Shown here: piece after piece, positions 6,289 through 11,117 of the stretch
How the letters are laid out: every line of letters starts with the position of its first letter
How positions within the stretch are numbered: position 1 is the first letter of the stretch
Source of the DNA: Burkholderiales bacterium
GTDB lineage: Bacteria; Pseudomonadota; Gammaproteobacteria; Burkholderiales; Burkholderiaceae_F
NCBI GenBank assembly: GCA_021298875.1
Contig: JAJTHJ010000284.1
Location: 1-11,117, forward strand
Reading direction: 5' to 3'
DNA length: 11,117 nt
The notes under the pieces: model-generated
Database searches by the model: none
Seen by the model: the letters and a program-made list of their open reading frames with translations, nothing else
What the model was told of the DNA's origin: nothing
Made by a program: the position numbers and the translations under genes

Positions 6289-7265
6289 AGGTCGCCATCG
6301 TCGGCGCCGGCGGCATCGGCGCCACGCTGGGCGCGCGGCTGGCACAGGCCGGGCACGAGGTGAGCCTCGTTGCGCGCGGCGCGCATCTGGCGGCGCTGCG
6401 CGCGGGCGGCTTGCGCTTTGTCGATCACGTCGATGGCCGCTCGGCGACGCTGCCGCTGCCGGCCAGCGACGACCCGGCGGATTTCGCTGCGCAGGACTTG
6501 GTGGTGATCGGCCTCAAGGCGCATGCGATCGCGCCGATGCTGCCGCGGATTGCACCGCTGATCGGTGCCGACACCGTCGTGCTGCCCGCCATCAACGGGC
6601 TGCCGTGGTGGTACTTCTACAAGGAGGGCGGCCCGCTCGACGGCCAGCGCGTGCAGGCGCTCGACCCGCAGGGCACGATGTTCGCCGCGCTGGACTGTGC
6701 GCACATCGTCGGCTGCGTGGTTCACATCGCCGCCGAGGCGCGTGCGGCGGGCGAGGTGCATCACACCGGCGGCCGCAGACTCATTCTCGGCGAGCCGGAC
6801 GGCAGTGAGTCGCTGCGGCTGCGCGCACTGTGCGCGGCGCTGACGGCGGCAGGCTTTCAGGCGGAGGCATCGACGCGCATCCGGCTCGATGTCTGGGTCA
6901 AGCTGCTTGGCAACCTGTCGTTCAACCCGGTGGCGGCGCTCACCGGTTACCTGATGAACCAGATCTGCGCCGACGAAGACTTGCTCGGCGTGATCCGCAC
7001 GACGATGCGCGAGGGCATGGCCGTGTCCGCTCACTACGGCTACCCGATGCCGATGACGCCCGACCAGCGCATCGACCTTGCGCGCCAGTTGGGCGCGGCA
7101 AAGATCTCGATGCTGCAAGACCTGGAGGCGCGCAAGCCGCTGGAGCTGACCGCCATCGTCGGCGCGGTGATCGAACTGGCCGAGCGTGCCGGCATCGACG
7201 TGCCGACGATCCGCCACGTGCATGCGCTGACGCTGGCGCGCGCGCGGGCGTTGGGGATCGCGTGA
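6285..7265 (+). CDS. 2-dehydropantoate 2-reductase (PanE/ApbA) family protein
   Basis: The family reduces ketopantoate to pantoate with NADPH in coenzyme A synthesis. Many bacteria carry paralogues of unknown specificity. The product is 326 residues with a GTG start. The Rossmann motif VKVAIVGAGGIGATLG begins at residue 1, which fixes the start, and the upstream in-frame extension is Arg-rich and unrelated. The likely NADPH/substrate lysine is Lys78 in GLKAH, and the NG motif is at 104-105. Lys206 and Asn210 in VWVKLLGNLSFNP match the conserved catalytic Lys/Asn helix. Glu287 in the ARKPLELTAIVG stretch fits the catalytic Glu. The GTG overlaps the preceding TGA, and its own TGA overlaps the next GTG. 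The ribosome binding site is poor, consistent with coupling. Because it lies with VOC and 3-hydroxyisobutyrate-dehydrogenase-like genes rather than panB/panC, a catabolic 2-oxoacid reductase role is as likely as pantothenate synthesis. Confidence 0.88.
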   Translation: MKVAIVGAGGIGATLGARLAQAGHEVSLVARGAHLAALRAGGLRFVDHVDGRSATLPLPASDDPADFAAQDLVVIGLKAHAIAPMLPRIAPLIGADTVVLPAINGLPWWYFYKEGGPLDGQRVQALDPQGTMFAALDCAHIVGCVVHIAAEARAAGEVHHTGGRRLILGEPDGSESLRLRALCAALTAAGFQAEASTRIRLDVWVKLLGNLSFNPVAALTGYLMNQICADEDLLGVIRTTMREGMAVSAHYGYPMPMTPDQRIDLARQLGAAKISMLQDLEARKPLELTAIVGAVIELAERAGIDVPTIRHVHALTLARARALGIA

Positions 7266-7654
7266 GCGCACCCGTCCTGCGCGTAGCGCGGCCCACGCTC
7301 GACTTCGAGCTGCTGCGACGCTTCTACTGCGACGGGCTGGGCTTCGAGCTGTCATCGAGCTTCTCCGACCACGTTGGCTTCGACGGCTGGATTCTCGGCC
7401 ACCCGCGGGCGCTGTATCACCTCGAGTTCACGCGTCATCCTGATGTGAAGGTCGTACGTTCACCGACGCACGAGCATCAGCTCGTGTTCTATCTGCCGGG
7501 CTTGGCCGAATGGCGGGTGGCGGTCGCGCGGATGCGCGCGGCGGGCTGCACGGAGGTCGAAGCCTTCAACCCCTGGTGGCGCGAGCGTGGCGCGACCTTC
7601 GAAGACGCGGACGGTTACCGCGTCGTTCTCTTCAACGCGGAGTGGAGCAGATGA
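7262..7654 (+). CDS. Small VOC-family protein
   Basis: A single-domain protein of 130 residues with a GTG start overlapping the previous stop (GTGA) and GGGGA shortly upstream. It shows the VOC fold signature: DFELLRRFYCDGLGFEL (14-30), the strand YHLEF (52-56), HEHQLVFYL (70-78) and the end motif NPWWRERGATFEDADGYRVVLF (103-124), typical of glyoxalase/bleomycin-resistance-like proteins. The first strand reads LRVARPT and lacks the usual metal-binding His. Metal use is therefore doubtful, and it may be a binding or isomerase-like member. It lies between two NAD(P)-dependent oxidoreductase genes and overlaps the next start by ATGA. Function and substrate are not recognisable. Confidence 0.85.
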   Translation: MSAPVLRVARPTLDFELLRRFYCDGLGFELSSSFSDHVGFDGWILGHPRALYHLEFTRHPDVKVVRSPTHEHQLVFYLPGLAEWRVAVARMRAAGCTEVEAFNPWWRERGATFEDADGYRVVLFNAEWSR

Positions 7655-8532
7655 CGACAGTTGCTTTCATCGGACTCGGCAACATGGGCGCGGCGATGGC
7701 TGGCCACCTGCAAGCGGCGGGCTATGCGCTGCGCGTCCACGCGCGGCGGGCGGCAGCGATGCAGCCCTTCGTCGCCCGTGGCGCGGTCGCCTGCGCCACG
7801 CCGGCCGAAGCCGCGCGCGGTGCGGAGTTCGTCTGTACCAACGTCACCGCGACGGCAGACGTCGAGACGGTGCTCCTCGGCACCGGCGGCGTCGTGCACG
7901 GTGCCAGCGCCGGCACCGTGGCGCTCGACTTCAGCACGATCTCCGCGCTGGCAACGCGCGCCATTGCGCAGCGCCTTACCGAGGGCGGCATCGAGATGCT
8001 CGACTGCCCCGTCTCCGGCGGCACGCGTGGCGCGCGCGAGGCAACACTAACCTTGATGGTCGGTGGCAAGGCCGAGGTACTCGAACGCGCCCACCCGCTG
8101 CTGCGCCATCTGGGCAAGACCATCACGCACGTCGGCGGCCACGGCGCCGGGCAGGTGGCCAAGGCGTGCAACCAGATCGTGCAGGTGGTCAACATCCAGG
8201 GCATCGCCGAGGCGATGCTCTTCGCCCGCGCCAACGGCGTGGCGCCGGCGCAGATGCTGGCGGCCATCTCCTCCGGTTTTGCCGGCAGCCGGATGCTCGA
8301 CCTGATGGGCCCGAAGATGGCCGCCCGCGACTTTGCCGCCGGCATCGAGGCGCGGCTGCACCACAAGGACTACGGCTTGATCGTGGACATGGCGCGCGAG
8401 GCGGGTGTGGGGTTGCCCGCGGTGGCGCTGGTGGCGCAGCAGTTGAACGCGCTGATGGGGCAGGGCTGGGGGATGGACGACACGAGTTCGCTGCTGCGGG
8501 TGCTCGAGGCGGCCAACGGGCGTAACGAGTAG
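7651..8532 (+). CDS. NAD(P)-dependent oxidoreductase, 3-hydroxyisobutyrate dehydrogenase / tartronate semialdehyde reductase family
   Basis: The family oxidises beta-hydroxyacids or reduces the matching semialdehydes. The product is 293 residues, the usual length. The N-terminal Rossmann motif is TVAFIGLGNMGAAMAGHL (3-20). The substrate-binding signature is DCPVSGGTRGAREATLTLMVGG (118-139). The catalytic Lys171 and Asn174 lie in GAGQVAKACNQ, and Lys239-Asp240 lie in the C-terminal helical domain. Arg33 at the end of the second strand suggests NADPH preference, as in GarR-like members, but this is inference. The ATG overlaps the previous TGA (ATGA), with GGAG 3 nt and GCGGAG 8 nt upstream. It is the last gene of the coupled cluster and is followed by a gap with a repeat. 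Which beta-hydroxyacid is used cannot be read from the sequence. Confidence 0.9.
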   Translation: MTTVAFIGLGNMGAAMAGHLQAAGYALRVHARRAAAMQPFVARGAVACATPAEAARGAEFVCTNVTATADVETVLLGTGGVVHGASAGTVALDFSTISALATRAIAQRLTEGGIEMLDCPVSGGTRGAREATLTLMVGGKAEVLERAHPLLRHLGKTITHVGGHGAGQVAKACNQIVQVVNIQGIAEAMLFARANGVAPAQMLAAISSGFAGSRMLDLMGPKMAARDFAAGIEARLHHKDYGLIVDMAREAGVGLPAVALVAQQLNALMGQGWGMDDTSSLLRVLEAANGRNE

Positions 8533-8688
8533 CGGCTGCAATACACTGCGCGCCAACGTCGGTCCTCGCGGGCGTCTAACGCTATCGAGCTGTCTTGATT
8601 GCACCCGAGTACGGCCTGCATCGAAAGGCCGGTCTCGCCCGGCGCTTCCTGCCCCCCGACCAGAATCCGCACCGGAGTGTCGTGCTCG

Positions 8689-8773
8689 CGCCCCCACCCC
8701 AACCCTCCCCCGCTTCGCAGGGGAGGGGGTAACTCCCTCCCCCCGCTTGCGGGGGAGGGTTGGGGTGGGGGCG
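8689..8773. repeat. Dispersed C/T-rich inverted-repeat element, copy B
   Basis: Two perfect 25-bp arms (8689-8713 and 8749-8773) flank a 35-bp spacer that itself pairs with parts of the arms. The element can fold either as one long stem or as two separate hairpins: CCCTCCCC/GGGGAGGG at 8703-8727, and CCCTCCCCC/GGGGGAGGG at 8735-8759. It belongs to the same CCCCACCCCAACCCTC sequence family as copy A at 5417-5572. The rest of the 334-bp gap (8533-8866) shows no gene. TACACT at 8542-8547 could be a -10, but no -35 accompanies it. Confidence 0.75.
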
Positions 8774-8866
8774 TAGGCGCCTCGACGTGCTGAGGTGCAC
8801 CGGTTGGAGTAACGGAAGACCGCGGGCTCGCAGCGATCGTTCGGATAAGTACCTTTGCGCAAGACG

Positions 8867-9538
8867 ATGCCCTCCACCGCGCCGCCCTTCACCCGCGCCG
8901 AACTCGCCGCCGCGCCGCGTGAAGTTCTGCGCGCGGGCCGCTGGGCCAACGCGGTCGTGCTCAAGGCGCGGGTGGCCGGGTACGACTGGACGGTGAAGGA
9001 CTTCGCCAGCCGCTCGTGGTGGGTGCGGCAGACGCTGGGGCGCTTCCTCCTCGGGCGCGAGCTGCGTGCGTTGCAACGGCTGGCCGGGCTGGACGGCGTG
9101 CCGGAGCAGGCCTTTCGCGTCGATGAGCACGCCATCGCCGCGCGCTACGTGCCGGGCACGACGCTCGACAAGGCGCCGGCCGAGCAGACGACCCCCGCCT
9201 TCTTCGCCGCGCTCGAAGCGCTGTTCCGCGCGATGCACGCGCGCGGCCTGGTGCACCTGGACTCGCGGGGTGCCAGCAACCTGCTGGCGCGTCCCGACGG
9301 CCGCCCGGCGGTGATCGACTTTCAGGCCGCGCTCGACACGCGCTGGCTGCCGCGCGGGCTGCGCAGCGTGCTGGAGTCGATCGACATGGGCGGCGTTTAC
9401 AAGAACTGGCAGCGCCGCGCGCCCGACACAATGGGGGCAGAGCGCGCCGCCGCCTACGAACAAGCCACCCGCTGGCGCCGCTGGTGGCCGGCGCGTGGAT
9501 ACTTCGGGGTCTCCAAGAACCGCCCCGGTCGCCGATGA
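8867..9538 (+). CDS. Small protein kinase-like protein (RIO/KdkA-like)
   Basis: The 223-residue product has a minimal kinase core. Lys44 in YDWTVKDF fits the ATP-binding lysine, and Glu65 in LGRELRAL its helix-C partner. HLDSRGASNLL (130-140) is the catalytic loop, with Asp132 and Asn138. VIDFQAAL (149-156) is a DFG-like metal-binding motif with Asp151. There is no long C-lobe, as in bacterial RIO-like kinases and lipopolysaccharide heptose/Kdo kinases such as KdkA and WaaP. The target may be a protein, a lipopolysaccharide sugar or a small molecule. I chose the ATG at 8867. An in-frame TTG at 8855 would add four residues, and neither has a strong ribosome binding site. Its TGA overlaps the ATG of the following membrane methyltransferase gene, suggesting coupled expression and an envelope-linked role (inference). 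Confidence 0.8.
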   Translation: MPSTAPPFTRAELAAAPREVLRAGRWANAVVLKARVAGYDWTVKDFASRSWWVRQTLGRFLLGRELRALQRLAGLDGVPEQAFRVDEHAIAARYVPGTTLDKAPAEQTTPAFFAALEALFRAMHARGLVHLDSRGASNLLARPDGRPAVIDFQAALDTRWLPRGLRSVLESIDMGGVYKNWQRRAPDTMGAERAAAYEQATRWRRWWPARGYFGVSKNRPGRR

Positions 9539-10107
9539 TCGACTCCGTCCGCTCCCTCTTCCGCCACCCCGGCCTGCGCCGCATCATCGTGGTCCTGCGC
9601 GTGCCGCTGGTGATCGTGGTGGTGCTGGCGCTGCTGCCGCTGGCGCGGCGCGAGTGGCTGCTGCCGGGCTTCGCCCTGTCGATGGTCGGCGAGGCGATCC
9701 AACTCTGGTGCTTTGCCGCGCTGGAGAAAAACGACACGCTCACCGCCCGCGGCCCGTACACGATGGTGCGCAACCCGATGTACCTCGGGCGGTTCTTCAT
9801 CGTCTCCGGCTTCCTGCTGCTGCTGGGCCAGCCTTGGCTGCTGGCCGTGTTCGTGCTCGGCTACTGGCTGTACATGGAGTCGCGCGTCGGCCGCGAAGAG
9901 CGGCTCCTGGCCGGCATCTTCGGCGCCGCCTACGCCGACTACTGCGCGCGCGTGAGGCGCTTTGTCCCCGGTGCGCCGCTGCCTGGGGCGCCGGTGCTCT
10001 ACTGGAACTGGGACCTGTTCCGCCGCAACAGCGGGCCGAAGAATCTGCTGCTGACGCTGGCGGCCTGGGCGGTCGCGGCGGGCTGGGTGCTCTGGCGCGG
10101 TCAGTAA
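9535..10107 (+). CDS. Integral-membrane methyltransferase family protein (ICMT/PEMT-like)
   Basis: A 190-residue, very hydrophobic protein with likely membrane segments at about 16-35, 43-62, 84-112 and 169-187. The family signature is GPYTMVRNPMYLG (73-85), followed by Glu115 in YMESR and the Glu-Glu pair (121-122) before AAYADYCARVRRFVP (131-145). This is the S-adenosylmethionine-binding pattern of isoprenylcysteine carboxyl methyltransferase and phospholipid methyltransferase families. Bacterial members are mostly uncharacterised, and the methyl acceptor, perhaps a lipid, is unknown. The ATG overlaps the kinase stop (ATGA), and no independent ribosome binding site is evident. The 3' end overlaps the convergent hydrolase gene by 7 bp. 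Confidence 0.85.
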   Translation: MIDSVRSLFRHPGLRRIIVVLRVPLVIVVVLALLPLARREWLLPGFALSMVGEAIQLWCFAALEKNDTLTARGPYTMVRNPMYLGRFFIVSGFLLLLGQPWLLAVFVLGYWLYMESRVGREERLLAGIFGAAYADYCARVRRFVPGAPLPGAPVLYWNWDLFRRNSGPKNLLLTLAAWAVAAGWVLWRGQ

Positions 10108-10949
10108 CGGCGCAGCAGATCGAGCGCGCAGTCGAAAAGTGGGCTCGCCACGTTGGCGAGTTCGTCGCACACCGTCAGGTGGTTAGTGCCGGGCATCGGC
10201 ACGTCGCGCAGAAAGACCTGCGGCCAGCGCTGCGCAATCAGCGCGTTCTGCCGGCGGAACTCCGCCGACTCCAGCGCGCCGACCGCGGTGGCCAACGGCG
10301 CGTCCGTGGCCGGCGGCAAATGGATCGGCGACAGCCGGCGCGCGCGCGTGGCATCGAGCCCCAAGTCGGTGTTGACGAAGGGGGCGTAAAGCAGCGGCTC
10401 CAGGTCGTACAGGCCGCTCACAGCCAGCCCGCCCTTGACCAGATCGCGCGGCAGATCGGGCGCGAACACGGGCCACAACACGGCCATCGCCATCGCGGTC
10501 AGGTGGCCGCCCGCCGAGTGGCCGCAGACGACGATCCGGTTCGACTCGAAGCCCAGCCGCGCGCCGTTGCGCCACAGCCAGGCGAGCGCGCGTAGCACCT
10601 GTCGCACGATCTCCTCAAGCGGTGTGGCTGGCGCCAGCCCGTAGTTGACGAGCGCCACCGCCGCGCCGTGATCGACGTAGGGCGGCGCGATCCAGGAAAA
10701 ATCCGCCTTGTCCAGCGAGCGCCAGTAGCCGCCGTGGATGAAGACCAGCAGCGGCGCGCCGGTGCGCTCGGCGGGAAAGAGATCGAGCGTCTCCGCCGCC
10801 GCCGCGCCGTAGCGCAGATCGAGCTGGCAGGGCCGCGCTGCGCGCACCGCCGCGGCCTGCTCAGCCCAGCGGGCGAAAATTTGCGGGTGCTCGGGGATCG
10901 CGGCGCGGGCGTTGTACTCGCGCTCGCAGAATTCGGTCGTGTAACGCAT
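10101..10949 (-). CDS. Alpha/beta hydrolase, kynurenine formamidase-like esterase
   Basis: The 282-residue product has the HGGYW oxyanion motif (72-76), the nucleophile elbow GHSAG with Ser145, a probable acid Glu227 in GALESAEFRRQ, and His257 in GTNHLTV. The N-terminus EREYNARAAIPEHPQIF and the HGGYW form resemble the kynurenine formamidase-like branch of the hormone-sensitive-lipase/carboxylesterase group. Those enzymes hydrolyse N-formylkynurenine or small esters. No other tryptophan-catabolic gene is present, so the substrate is uncertain and generic esterase is the safer label. No signal peptide is seen, so it is likely cytoplasmic. The ATG at 10949 is preceded by GGAGG at 10959-10955 with a 5-nt spacer. 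The gene is convergent with the methyltransferase gene and divergent from the tRNA gene 53 bp away. Confidence 0.9.
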   Translation of the reverse strand: MRYTTEFCEREYNARAAIPEHPQIFARWAEQAAAVRAARPCQLDLRYGAAAAETLDLFPAERTGAPLLVFIHGGYWRSLDKADFSWIAPPYVDHGAAVALVNYGLAPATPLEEIVRQVLRALAWLWRNGARLGFESNRIVVCGHSAGGHLTAMAMAVLWPVFAPDLPRDLVKGGLAVSGLYDLEPLLYAPFVNTDLGLDATRARRLSPIHLPPATDAPLATAVGALESAEFRRQNALIAQRWPQVFLRDVPMPGTNHLTVCDELANVASPLFDCALDLLRRY

Positions 10950-10954
10950 GGCGG

Positions 10955-10959
10955 CCTCC
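10955..10959 (-). promoter_or_regulatory. Ribosome binding site of the alpha/beta hydrolase gene
   Basis: The minus strand reads GGAGG, 5 nt before the ATG at 10949, a strong Shine-Dalgarno match that fixes the start. Confidence 0.7.
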
Positions 10960-10981
10960 GTGCCGGCAGTCTAGACCGCGC

Positions 10982-10987
10982 TACAAT
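10982..10987 (+). promoter_or_regulatory. -10 element of the tRNA-Ala gene
   Basis: TACAAT matches the sigma-70 -10 consensus at five of six positions and lies 15 bp before the mature tRNA 5' end. The corresponding -35 is weak (GTGCCG at 10960-10965, 16-bp spacing). Transcription would start near 10994, leaving a short 5' leader for RNase P. Confidence 0.5.
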
Positions 10988-11002
10988 ATTCGCCGTTTTC
11001 GT

Positions 11003-11078
<76 letters not shown>

Positions 11079-11084
11079 CCATTC

Positions 11085-11114
11085 AACGCCCAACCTCTAT
11101 CGGTTGGGCGTTTT
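11085..11114 (+). terminator. Intrinsic terminator after tRNA-Ala
   Basis: An 11-bp perfect stem (AACGCCCAACC at 11085-11095 with GGTTGGGCGTT at 11102-11112) encloses a 6-nt loop, TCTATC, and runs into a short T tract (11111-11114). The A-tract/T-tract balance is modest, but stem length, perfection and position 6 nt after the tRNA make a Rho-independent terminator very likely. The 3' side may continue beyond the window. Confidence 0.85.
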
Positions 11115-11117
11115 CAT

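Noticed and set aside
6060..7355. A 431-residue minus-strand open frame opposite the PanE-like gene
   Set aside because: Arg/Gln/His-rich shadow of a gene with well-conserved catalytic residues on the other strand.

Overview
The window looks like a chromosomal segment of a high-GC betaproteobacterium, most likely of the order Burkholderiales. This is inferred from the CysB-type LysR regulator, the long cobalamin-dependent NrdJ with a zinc-ribbon tail, the C/T-rich dispersed inverted repeats, and strong G/C third-position codon use. No phage, plasmid, CRISPR or transposase gene is visible. The one mobile element is an intein.

Left third (1-4430): a class II (adenosylcobalamin-dependent) ribonucleotide reductase gene, nrdJ, runs leftward from 4131 to 139. 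It is interrupted in frame by a 377-residue intein (2134-3264) with a LAGLIDADG endonuclease domain. The intein sits between Asn-Pro and the catalytic Cys of the NPCGE active-site motif and ends in Gly-Gln rather than His-Asn. The C-terminal part of NrdJ carries two tandem copies of a domain of about 120 residues and a six-cysteine tail. The divergent intergenic region (4132-4430) holds two 15-bp near-repeats, 32 bp apart, that fit tandem NrdR boxes, so the reductase is probably under NrdR control. A 30-bp perfect palindrome lies downstream of nrdJ. At the extreme left edge there is a probable ribosome binding site for a further leftward gene outside the window.

Middle (4431-8532): cysB reads rightward and is followed by a repeat-bearing gap. 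Then comes a tightly coupled four-gene cluster: a VOC-family protein broken by a one-base frameshift, a ketopantoate-reductase-like (PanE/ApbA) protein, a second small VOC protein, and a 3-hydroxyisobutyrate-dehydrogenase-like oxidoreductase. Each junction is a 4-nt stop/start overlap (GTGA, GTGA, ATGA). This suggests one transcript and a shared catabolic or reductive pathway whose substrate cannot be read from the sequence.

Right third (8533-11117): a second dispersed repeat is followed by a small RIO/KdkA-like protein kinase overlapping, by ATGA, an integral-membrane ICMT/PEMT-like methyltransferase. A convergent kynurenine-formamidase-like alpha/beta hydrolase overlaps the methyltransferase tail to tail by 7 nt. 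Divergent from it is a tRNA-Ala(CGC) gene with its own -10 element and a strong intrinsic terminator at the window's right edge.

The most notable items are the intein at the radical cysteine with its non-canonical C-terminus, the tandem NrdR boxes, and the frameshifted lead gene of the coupled operon.
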